DNA of 64,000 bases, from contig CATZRD010000001.1 in NCBI GenBank assembly GCA_958423465.1, positions 62,001 to 126,000 on the forward strand, in the 5' to 3' direction. Both the position numbers and the translations under genes were made by a program. Below are positions 26,121 to 33,284 of the stretch, one piece after another. A model generated the notes under the pieces. The model was not told where the DNA came from, ran no database searches, and was given only the letters and a program-made list of their open reading frames with translations. Position 1 is the stretch's first letter; each line of letters opens with the position of its first letter. Origin of the DNA: an uncultured Oscillospiraceae bacterium. GTDB taxonomy: Bacteria > Bacillota > Clostridia > Oscillospirales > Oscillospiraceae.

Positions 26121-26723
26121 TCAGCTCTCCCCGTTCTCCGCCTCCGCCGGTCCGTCGGGGTCGATCAGGCTCCCGTCGTCGCCCAGGCGCAGCTGACCTT
26201 CCGCCTCCATGCCCGGCAGGGCGGGCAGATCGTCCAGACTGGTGAGATGAAAGGAGCGGAGGAACTGTTTGGTGGTGCGGTACAGCCGGGGACGGCCCGG
26301 CACCTGGAGCCGGCCGCACTCCTCGATGAGCTTGCGGTCCAGCAGCAGGCCCACGGTATAGGCGCTGTCCACGCCCCGCACCTGGTCCACATAGGCCCGG
26401 GTGGTGGGCTGATAATAGGCGATGATGCTGAGCACCTCCAGCGCCGGAGGCGACAGCTTGGCGGTCTTGCGGATCTCAAAGGCCCGGCGGATCATATCGG
26501 CATAGTCCGGCGCGGAGCACAGCTGGTAGGTATCCTCCATGGTGATCAGCCGGATCCCCCGGCGCTCAAAGGCGTAGTAATCCCCCAGCCGCTGCAGCAC
26601 CTGCTGGGCGGAGAGCCGGTCGATATCCAGCGCCAGACAGATGCGGTCGATATGTACCGGCTCGCCGGAGGCAAAGAGGATCCCCTCCACGGCGGACTCC
26701 AGTTCTTTCATTTCAAGCGTCAT
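26121..26723 (-). CDS. scpB: Segregation and condensation protein B
   Basis: Winged-helix subunit of the SMC-ScpAB condensin. 200 aa from ATG 26723, which has GAGG six bases upstream; a GTG at 26735 overlapping the scpA stop is the alternative. ESAVEGILFASGEPV at the N-terminus and ALEVLSIIAYYQPTTRAYVDQVRGVDS near 100 are family signatures. Confidence 0.95.
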   Translation of the reverse strand: MTLEMKELESAVEGILFASGEPVHIDRICLALDIDRLSAQQVLQRLGDYYAFERRGIRLITMEDTYQLCSAPDYADMIRRAFEIRKTAKLSPPALEVLSIIAYYQPTTRAYVDQVRGVDSAYTVGLLLDRKLIEECGRLQVPGRPRLYRTTKQFLRSFHLTSLDDLPALPGMEAEGQLRLGDDGSLIDPDGPAEAENGES

Positions 26724-26731
26724 AGCATACC

Positions 26732-27526
26732 TCACAGGGACGATCTTTCAAGGGAGTCGATCTCGCCGGCCTCGCCGGTGGGCGTCACCGTGCAGTCGGT
26801 CTCGCTGCCGGCCAGGCGGATGGCCCTGGATCTGCACAGCTCCAGCACCGCCAGGAAGGTGGCCACCACCTCGCTGCGGCTGCGGCTGCCCCGGAAGAGA
26901 TTGCGGAAGGTGGTGATCCCCGCCTCCTTCAGACGCCGCAGGATCTCGCCCGCCTTGCTCTGCACCGGGTAGGGCTCCCGCCGGACGATCTGGCTGAAGT
27001 TGGCCATAGGCGGCGGAGAGCGGCGCTCCCCCCGGTCCAGCGCCTCCCCCATGGCGGCCAGCAGGTCCTGGGGCGAGTGGTCGTAGAGGTAGACCTTTCC
27101 CCGCTCCATGGGCTCCGGCGGGCGGAGGGTGATGTTCCGCCCGAATTCCCCCATGGGGCCCAGCTTTGCCGCCGCGGCCTTGATCCGCTGGTAGGTCTCG
27201 GTATTGCGCCGCTCCTCCAGAGACTTGATGAGAAGGTCCATCTCGCTCTGGGCCTCCTCGTCCTCGATGGACAGGAGCATCCGGGACTTGATGTACATGA
27301 GATGGGCGGCCATGGTCATAAACTCGCTGGCGATCTCCAGGTCCATCTGCTGGCGCAGATCCAGATAGGCCAGATACTGGTCCAGGATCAGGGCGATGGG
27401 GATGTCCTGAATCTCGATCTTATTTTTGCTCAGGAGAAACAGAATCAGGTCCAGCGGGCCCTCGAAATCCTCCAGGCCCTCCCTGCTCTGGACCACCTGC
27501 TCCAGTTTGAAAACAGGACTGTCCAT
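26732..27526 (-). CDS. scpA: Segregation and condensation protein A
   Basis: Kleisin subunit that bridges the SMC heads. 264 aa; the N-terminal FEGPLDLILFLLSKNKIEIQ motif near residue 21 is diagnostic and the C-terminal winged helix is at about 185-245. GAGGTGA lies before the ATG. Followed directly by scpB. Confidence 0.96.
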   Translation of the reverse strand: MDSPVFKLEQVVQSREGLEDFEGPLDLILFLLSKNKIEIQDIPIALILDQYLAYLDLRQQMDLEIASEFMTMAAHLMYIKSRMLLSIEDEEAQSEMDLLIKSLEERRNTETYQRIKAAAAKLGPMGEFGRNITLRPPEPMERGKVYLYDHSPQDLLAAMGEALDRGERRSPPPMANFSQIVRREPYPVQSKAGEILRRLKEAGITTFRNLFRGSRSRSEVVATFLAVLELCRSRAIRLAGSETDCTVTPTGEAGEIDSLERSSL

Positions 27527-27542
27527 CCCGTCACCTCATACG

Positions 27543-28199
27543 TCAAAAGAATAGGCCCGCCATGGCCAGGTACACGCCCTGGATGGCCCGGGTGAGAAAG
27601 CTGTCCCCCACGTCCAGCCACATCAGCAGCAGAAGGACCAGCATCCCATAGCGCTCATAGCGCATCAGGGTATAGTACCACTTCTCCGGCAGCAGGGAAA
27701 AGACCACCTTGGACCCGTCCAGCGGCGGAATGGGGATCAGGTTGAAAAGCCCCAGGCCGATGCTGAGCACGGCGATGTCCAGGAGAAAATAGAACAGCCA
27801 CAGGGCGAAAGCCCCCGGCGCGGCCCAGGCCGCGATTCGGGAGGCGGCGAACATGGCCAGCAGGGCCAGCAGGAAATTGCTGACCGGTCCCGCCAGGGCG
27901 GTGAGGGCCATACCGGTCTTGGGCCGCTTGAAATACCGCATATCCACCGGCACCGGCTTGGCCCAGCCGAAGCCGCACAGCAGCATACTGAGCAGGCCCA
28001 GCCAGTCAATGTGGTGCAGGGGGTTGAGGCTCAGCCGGTGCTGCCGCCTGGCGGTGGGGTCCCCCAGGGCGCAGGCCGCCAGGCCGTGGCAGGTCTCGTG
28101 GACCGTCAGGCAGATGAGGACGCAGGCCAGACGCTCCACCGCGTCCAGAAGGGCCGCCCAGTCAAATTGTTCCCAGAAGCTCGCGAGATATCCGGACAT
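27543..28199 (-). CDS. M50-family site-2-type membrane metalloprotease
   Basis: 218 aa with about five transmembrane helices. Zinc motif VHETCHGLAA (HExxH) near residue 34, a LNPLHHIDW motif near 57 and the second metal motif IPIPPLDGSKVV near 153 match rhomboid-independent S2P proteases of the YdjP/Rv-like small group. First gene of the scpA-scpB-DUF2953-ytfJ run; substrate unknown. Confidence 0.92.
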   Translation of the reverse strand: MSGYLASFWEQFDWAALLDAVERLACVLICLTVHETCHGLAACALGDPTARRQHRLSLNPLHHIDWLGLLSMLLCGFGWAKPVPVDMRYFKRPKTGMALTALAGPVSNFLLALLAMFAASRIAAWAAPGAFALWLFYFLLDIAVLSIGLGLFNLIPIPPLDGSKVVFSLLPEKWYYTLMRYERYGMLVLLLLMWLDVGDSFLTRAIQGVYLAMAGLFF

Positions 28200-28242
28200 G
28201 GCAGCCTCCTCCCCCGGCGCTCCCGATCAGTTCGATTTTATT

Positions 28243-28271
28243 AGTATAACAGACCTGTCCGAAAATTACAA
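28243..28271 (-). promoter_or_regulatory. Sigma-A-type promoter for the M50-scpAB operon
   Basis: Minus strand TTGTAA (-35), 17-base spacer, TATACT (-10), about 45 bases before the protease start. The rest of 28272-28434 holds the leader of the divergent VTT gene with a possible TACAAT -10 near 28368. Confidence 0.7.
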
Positions 28272-28434
28272 GTACCGGGCGCGCTGGTTTTCTTCCATGC
28301 CGGAATCTCCCCCGCCTTAAGAAAATATTTATAAGTTCCCCTCTTTCATTTTAATAGGAAAGGGGCTACAATAGCCAGCGAATGCAGAGGGCCCCCGCGG
28401 GCGGCTTTTGGGCGCAAAGGAGAAACGACCACCG

Positions 28435-29139
28435 ATGAAAGACGGCAGACACCTGACAGACAGAGAGAAAAAATGGCTGGCCGGCAGCGGAATTGCCCTG
28501 TTTCTGCTCCTCAGCGCCCTGGTGTGCTGGTTCGCCGGGCGGCCTCTGATCCGCTTCGCCAGAGAGCCTGAGCTGTTCCGGCTCTGGGTGGACCAGCAGG
28601 GCGTATGGGCGCCGGCCCTCTTTGTGGGCATGGTCATTTTGCAGATCATTGTGGCGGTGATCCCCGGAGAGCCTCTGGAGATCGCGGCGGGCTATGCCTT
28701 CGGCGCGTGGGAGGGCACGCTGCTGTGTATGCTGGGCGCCTTTCTCGGCAGCGTCCTGGTCTTCCTGCTGGTGCGCCGGTTCGGCGCCCGGGCGGTGGAG
28801 GTGTTCTTCCCTCTGGAAAAGCTCCAGTCTCTCCGCTTCCTGCAAAACGAGCGGCGGCTGACCATCTGGGTCTTTTTCATCTTTCTGCTGCCCGGCACGC
28901 CCAAGGATGTGCTCTGCTACTTCGTGGGGCTGACCAGACTGCCCCTGCGGAGCTGGCTGGTGATCTCCGCCGTGGCCCGGATCCCCTCCATCGTCACCTC
29001 CACCATCGGCGGCAACGCTCTGGGCATGGGCGACTACGCCTTCGCCGCCCTGGTGTTCGCCGCCACCCTGGCCGTCAGCGGAGCGGGGCTGCTGGTCTAT
29101 CACACCATCTGCAAGGTCCGTGAAAGGAGAACGTCATGA
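28435..29139 (+). CDS. TVP38/TMEM64 (VTT/DedA-like) family membrane protein
   Basis: 234 aa, six or so hydrophobic helices. The VTT signature is visible: VAVIPGEPLEIAAGYAFGAWEGTL near 80-105 and PGTPKDVLCYFVGLTRL near 152. Such proteins are candidate lipid scramblases or lipid-carrier transporters. ATG 28435 (MKDGRHLTDREKKW) is chosen; AAAGGAG lies about 12 bases before. It is coupled by ATGA to the GT2 gene, suggesting joint work on a lipid-linked sugar, which is inference. Confidence 0.88.
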   Translation: MKDGRHLTDREKKWLAGSGIALFLLLSALVCWFAGRPLIRFAREPELFRLWVDQQGVWAPALFVGMVILQIIVAVIPGEPLEIAAGYAFGAWEGTLLCMLGAFLGSVLVFLLVRRFGARAVEVFFPLEKLQSLRFLQNERRLTIWVFFIFLLPGTPKDVLCYFVGLTRLPLRSWLVISAVARIPSIVTSTIGGNALGMGDYAFAALVFAATLAVSGAGLLVYHTICKVRERRTS

Positions 29140-30389
29140 ACGCGCTGCGCTTTTTGCAGGAGGTGAGCGGCCTCATCGGCCTTCTCTTCCTGATCTGCTA
29201 TTTCTACCAGCTCCTCTATATCCCCGTGGCCCTCCTGGGCCGGAAAAAGGAGCGCGCAGACGCTCCGCCGCGCCGCTACGCGGTGCTGATCTCCGCCCGG
29301 AACGAGGAGGCCGTCATCGGCCGGCTGCTGGACAGCATCCGCCAGCAGGACTATCCCGCCGACTATGTGGTGCCCTTTGTGGTGGCGGACAACTGCTCCG
29401 ACGGCACCGCCCGGGCGGCCCGGGACGCCGGCGCGGTGGTCTACGAGCGGACGGACCGGACCCATGTGGGCAAGGGCTACGCCCTGGACTTTCTGCTGCG
29501 GGAGATCCGGGACGCCTGGGGGGACGAGTATTTTGACGGCTATTTTGTCTTTGACGCGGACAACCTCCTCCGGCCGGACTACATCTCCCGGATGAACGAG
29601 GTCTTTTCGCCCCAGCGCCAGATCGTCACCAGCTACCGCAACTCCAAGAACTTCGGCGACAACTGGATCAGCGCGGGCTACGGCCTCTGGTTCATCCGGG
29701 ACTCCTTCTTCCTCAACCACCCCCGCGCCCGGCTGGGGATCAGCGCCGTGGTGGCGGGTACCGGCTTTCTCTTCAGCCGGGAGATCATGCTGAAAAACGG
29801 CGGCTGGCCCTTCCACACCCTCAGCGAGGACACGGAGTTCACCGTCCGCAGCGTGCTTCAGGGGGAGAAGGTCAGCTTCTGCCGGGAGGCGGAGCTGTTC
29901 GACGAGCAGCCCACCCGGTTCTCCCAGTCCTGGAACCAGCGTCTGCGGTGGGTCCGGGGAAACATCCAGGTGTTCTCCCGCCACGGCTGGGCGCTGCTGA
30001 AGGGCCTGGGCGGCAAAAACGCCCTGTCCTGTCTGGACCTTCTGCTGTCCATTCCCCCGGCCATCCTGCTGACCGTGTGCAGTACGGCGGTGGGGATCGT
30101 GGTGACAGTCCTGGAGCTGCTGGCGGGGAACTCCCCTCTGCCCCTGCTGGCGGCGGGCCTCTCCTCCTTCCTGGTGCCCTACGGGCTGCTGTTTCTGGCG
30201 GGGGCCGTCACCACCGTCACCCAGTGGTCCCACATCCACGCCGCCCCCTGGAAGCGGGTGCTGTATACCTTTACCTTCCCCCTGTTTATCCTCACCTACA
30301 TCCCTATCACCATCGCCGCGCTCTTCGGCAGGGTGGAGTGGAAGCCCATCGAGCACAAGGCCGCCATCACCCTTCAGGATCTGCGGTAG
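29136..30389 (+). CDS. Family 2 glycosyltransferase, membrane-embedded
   Basis: 417 aa: an N-terminal helix (about 10-32), a GT-A domain with ISARNEEAVIGRLLDS, the nucleotide-sugar DAD motif (VFDADNLLRPD near 147), SEDTEF near 230 and QRLRWVRGN (QxxRW) near 268, then three C-terminal helices. This is the layout of processive synthases (IcaA/BcsA-like), though the chain product is unknown. Ends before a strong terminator. Confidence 0.9.
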   Translation: MNALRFLQEVSGLIGLLFLICYFYQLLYIPVALLGRKKERADAPPRRYAVLISARNEEAVIGRLLDSIRQQDYPADYVVPFVVADNCSDGTARAARDAGAVVYERTDRTHVGKGYALDFLLREIRDAWGDEYFDGYFVFDADNLLRPDYISRMNEVFSPQRQIVTSYRNSKNFGDNWISAGYGLWFIRDSFFLNHPRARLGISAVVAGTGFLFSREIMLKNGGWPFHTLSEDTEFTVRSVLQGEKVSFCREAELFDEQPTRFSQSWNQRLRWVRGNIQVFSRHGWALLKGLGGKNALSCLDLLLSIPPAILLTVCSTAVGIVVTVLELLAGNSPLPLLAAGLSSFLVPYGLLFLAGAVTTVTQWSHIHAAPWKRVLYTFTFPLFILTYIPITIAALFGRVEWKPIEHKAAITLQDLR

Positions 30390-30406
30390 TCTGATTGAGA
30401 GAACAA

Positions 30407-30449
30407 GTCCGCCGCCCTCCCGGACCGGGAGGGCGGCGGACTTTGTTTG
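30407..30449 (+). terminator. Terminator after the VTT-GT2 operon
   Basis: GTCCGCCGCCCTCCC and GGGAGGGCGGCGGAC form a perfect 15-bp stem with a 5-base loop, followed by TTTGTTTGG. It may also end the convergent ABC operon. Confidence 0.9.
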
Positions 30450-30459
30450 GTTTCACGCC

Positions 30460-31173
30460 TTACAGCTTCACGGCGGCCCGCCAGAAGAAGCGGACGGACC
30501 AGACGGTGAGGAACACGAGAACGGCAATGCCCAGACCGGCCCAGGCCGCCGGAGGAATGGCCTTCGCGATCCAGAGGACGCCGCCGCCCAGCCGGGCCAG
30601 GAGGCTGGTGCCGCCGTCCAGGGCCGAGCTGATGGCCCGGGGGAACACCATGAAGCTGGCGCAGAAGATGAGCCACGCGATGCCGAAGCCCTTCATGCCA
30701 AAGCGCTGCTGGAGCGCGCCGAACACCAGGGAAAATACGCTCAGGGCCGCCGCCGCGGGGACCAGGACCTGCCACCGGTACACGATATCCAGGGGCATCC
30801 CGTTTTCAAAGCCGGGGTACAGTACGCCGTAGAGCAGCAGCTCCAGCCGGTTGAAGCACCAGGCCGCAGCCATGCCCAAAAGGCACACCAGCAGCGTGAT
30901 GATCGTATCCCACAGGAGGAAGCTCCGCCGGGTCATGCCCATGGATACCGCCAGATTGAAGCGGGTGCTGAGGGTGGTGTTGCCCCGGGCCAGGCTGCCA
31001 ACCAGAGAGGCCATCAGAACGAACATACCGCCCATGTTGCCGTAGTCCGGGTCGCTGTTGATGAAGCCGTTGATGATCAGCACCATGGCCACGCCGAAAA
31101 GGAAGAACCCCAGCTGCCACAGGAGCATATAGGGCAGCGCGAACCGGTTCACCTTGCAGTATTTCAGAAACAT
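30460..31173 (-). CDS. ABC transporter permease-like membrane protein (second subunit)
   Basis: 237 aa with six predicted helices, for example LPYMLLWQLGFFLFGVAMVL (about 13-32). RFNLAVSMGMTRRSFLLWD near 72 is a motif of ABC-2/YtrC-like permease subunits (SMGMTRR). Last gene of a GntR-ATPase-permease-permease cassette. Substrate unknown. Confidence 0.8.
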   Translation of the reverse strand: MFLKYCKVNRFALPYMLLWQLGFFLFGVAMVLIINGFINSDPDYGNMGGMFVLMASLVGSLARGNTTLSTRFNLAVSMGMTRRSFLLWDTIITLLVCLLGMAAAWCFNRLELLLYGVLYPGFENGMPLDIVYRWQVLVPAAAALSVFSLVFGALQQRFGMKGFGIAWLIFCASFMVFPRAISSALDGGTSLLARLGGGVLWIAKAIPPAAWAGLGIAVLVFLTVWSVRFFWRAAVKL

Positions 31174-31189
31174 CGTCTCTCCTCCCCTC

Positions 31190-31852
31190 TCACAGTCTTA
31201 CTTCCTGCCGCCGCAGCAGCAGCCACTGGAACCCCATGTCCAGCAGGAACAGCACCGCCGCCGCCAGCACCAGCCACCAGGGCAGAGCCAGGAACAGGCT
31301 GACCAGCTTGGCGATATCTGCGGAAAGCAGCTCCGTCGCGCCGCCGGCGAAGAAGAAGCCCATGCATCCCCCCATGCCGCCGCAGATGAGGACCACCAGG
31401 ATCATCCCCACCCACTTCCACTTGGTAAAGAGGGTCCCCATGATACCGCCCAGGGAGGAGGCGATGACCAGCACCGTCAGCAGAGTGGGCATACTGTGAA
31501 GGCCGATGGAGGATATGTCGCAGGGCGCCAGGGCCCAGATGAGGGCGCTGAGGGCCAAAGTCACGGTGATGATCAGCGCCCGGTAGTAGTGGAAGCCGAA
31601 GAAGATGTTCCGCCGGGTCTCCCCCAGGGAGAGCAGCAGGGGAATGTACAGGGTGTGGCAGCTCAGGTTGATCATGATCATGCACAGGACGGCGGAGACG
31701 CACAGGAAGTAGGGCACAACCGATGCCACGACCTCAAGCTGCAGCCGGTCGGCCCCCAGGGTGGTGATGGCCAGCAGGACCGCCACCACCACCAGCTCAC
31801 CGGCGGCGCTCTCCCCGGTGAAGCGGGTCCAGAACCGCAGATTACGCTTCAT
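31190..31852 (-). CDS. ABC transporter permease-like membrane protein (first subunit)
   Basis: 220 aa, about six helices. SLGETRRNIFFGFHYYRAL near 73 is the same kind of cytoplasmic ETRR motif as in the neighbour. ATG 31852 has GGAGGAG upstream and overlaps the ATPase end by 11 bases. Together with 30460 it probably forms a heterodimeric channel. Confidence 0.8.
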   Translation of the reverse strand: MKRNLRFWTRFTGESAAGELVVVAVLLAITTLGADRLQLEVVASVVPYFLCVSAVLCMIMINLSCHTLYIPLLLSLGETRRNIFFGFHYYRALIITVTLALSALIWALAPCDISSIGLHSMPTLLTVLVIASSLGGIMGTLFTKWKWVGMILVVLICGGMGGCMGFFFAGGATELLSADIAKLVSLFLALPWWLVLAAAVLFLLDMGFQWLLLRRQEVRL

Positions 31853-32723
31853 GCCGCTCCTCCTCCCCGCACAGGGCCACAAAGGCCCGTTGGAGGTTCA
31901 CCGGCTGGACGGACACGTCCCGGCTCTCGTCCACGGCCTGGCCGGGCTTTAAGAACACGGTGACGCCCTTGCTGCGGCCCACGGTCTCTGGGTGGTGGAC
32001 CTCCAGGCCCGCGGTGGCGGCGTCCACCTCCTCGATCTTGCCGCTGACGTGGCGGGCGCTGGCGACGAACTCCTGGGTGTCGGCCTCCAGCAGGACCTTC
32101 CCCTCGTGGAGGATGATGACCTCCTCCAGCACGTCGGCAGCTTCCTCGATGATGTGGGTGGACACCACGAAGGTCCGGCCCGAGGCGGAATACTCCTCCA
32201 GCAGCAGCTTATAGAACTGCTCCCGGGCCACCACGTCCAGCCCCGCCACCGGCTCGTCCAGGAAGGTGAAGGGGGCCTTGGAGCACAGGGCCACGATGAT
32301 GGTCACCATGGACTGCATCCCCTTGCTGAGCTTGCTGAGGGCCTTTTTCACGTTCAGTCCGAAGAGGGCCACCAGCCGCTTTTCCATGTCCCTGTCCCAG
32401 TGGACATAGTAGGTGGAGGCGATGCGCAGATACTCCTTCAGCTTCATGGAGGCCAGCCCACTCTCGGCGCTGGCGTTGATCTCCCGGGAGAAGCAGATCT
32501 GCTCCAGACTTTTCCGGTTCTCCCACACCCGCTGGCCGTCCAGGGCCACGGTCCCCCGGGTGGCGGGGTTCTGGGCGCTGAGGATGCTCAGAAGGGTGGT
32601 CTTGCCCGCGCCGTTGCGGCCGATGAGGCCGTAGATCTTCCCCTGCTCCAGGGTGAGGGTCACGTTCTGCAGCACTTCCTTGCCGCTGTACGCCTTGGTG
32701 ATGTTCTCGCATGTCAGGTTCAT
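31842..32723 (-). CDS. ABC transporter ATP-binding protein (YtrB/BcrA type)
   Basis: 293 aa. Walker A GRNGAGKTT near residue 36, a degenerate signature LSKGMQ near 136, Walker B FTFLDEPVAGLD near 155 and an H-loop STHIIEE near 189. The LSKGMQ signature is characteristic of the ABC-2 drug/peptide-resistance group. Its start overlaps the GntR stop (ATGA). Confidence 0.92.
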   Translation of the reverse strand: MNLTCENITKAYSGKEVLQNVTLTLEQGKIYGLIGRNGAGKTTLLSILSAQNPATRGTVALDGQRVWENRKSLEQICFSREINASAESGLASMKLKEYLRIASTYYVHWDRDMEKRLVALFGLNVKKALSKLSKGMQSMVTIIVALCSKAPFTFLDEPVAGLDVVAREQFYKLLLEEYSASGRTFVVSTHIIEEAADVLEEVIILHEGKVLLEADTQEFVASARHVSGKIEEVDAATAGLEVHHPETVGRSKGVTVFLKPGQAVDESRDVSVQPVNLQRAFVALCGEEERHEA

Positions 32724-33085
32724 AGCTCTCTCTCTCCTATCATGGTCAGTAGTTCCTGTTTAGTGATGCCCAGGCTCTTCGCCTCCGCCAGCAGCGGGGC
32801 CAGATGATCCCGGGCGAAGGCCGCCTTCCGCTTGGCCAGGATCTTGTCCCTGGCTCCCCGGGAGACGAACATGCCGATGCCCCGCCGCTTGTACAAAATG
32901 CCCTCGTCCACCAGAAGATTGACTCCCTTGGCGGCGGTGGCGGGATTGATGGTGTAGAGCTTCGCCAGCTCGTTGGTACTGGGCACCTGCTCCTCCTCCA
33001 GAAGGATGCCCCGCAGGATATCCGTCTCGATCATCTCGCTGATCTGCAGATAGATGGACTTCTGTTCCGTCAGGCGCTCATTCAA
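32720..33085 (-). CDS. GntR family (YtrA subfamily) transcriptional repressor
   Basis: 121 aa from a TTG start at 33085 with GGGAGGG six bases upstream: (M)NERLTEQKSIYLQISEMIE. A winged helix (about 8-76; VPSTNELAKLYTINPATAAK) and a very short C-terminal part match the YtrA subfamily, which regulates its own ABC cassette in response to cell-wall-active compounds. The frame continues upstream into the divergent promoter region and is not coding there. Confidence 0.9.
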   Translation of the reverse strand: MNERLTEQKSIYLQISEMIETDILRGILLEEEQVPSTNELAKLYTINPATAAKGVNLLVDEGILYKRRGIGMFVSRGARDKILAKRKAAFARDHLAPLLAEAKSLGITKQELLTMIGEREL

Positions 33086-33107
33086 ACCGGTCCCTCCCTT
33101 CAAGTTG

Positions 33108-33160
33108 TATGGTTCATTACTTGTGTAACTAACCATAGCACTAAGGAGGCGATCTGTCAA
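33108..33160 (-). promoter_or_regulatory. Promoter and palindromic operator of the GntR-ABC cassette
   Basis: Minus strand TTGACA (33160-33155), 17-base spacer, TATGGT (33137-33132). A 30-base palindrome TATGGTT-N2-TTAC-N4-GTAA-N2-AACCATA (33108-33137) covers the -10 box and start site, the expected place for a GntR autorepressor site. Confidence 0.75.
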
Positions 33161-33211
33161 GGGGGCGCGGAAAACTTTTTTGCTTTTTTCCGCCCGCTGG
33201 AATGGCGGGGA

Positions 33212-33258
33212 TTGACAAGCCGCCTCTGGCTGTTGTATTATACCGTTGTATAATACAA
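33212..33258 (+). promoter_or_regulatory. Promoter of the lipoprotein gene with a perfect 11-bp palindrome
   Basis: TTGACA (33212-33217), 18-base spacer, TATTAT (33236-33241). The inverted repeat TTGTATTATAC-CGTT-GTATAATACAA (33233-33258) is perfect and covers the -10 box to about +10. It shares a TAC-N4-GTA centre with the divergent operator. Confidence 0.75.
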
Positions 33259-33284
33259 GGAAAGCCCGCGAGGAGGATTCTTCC

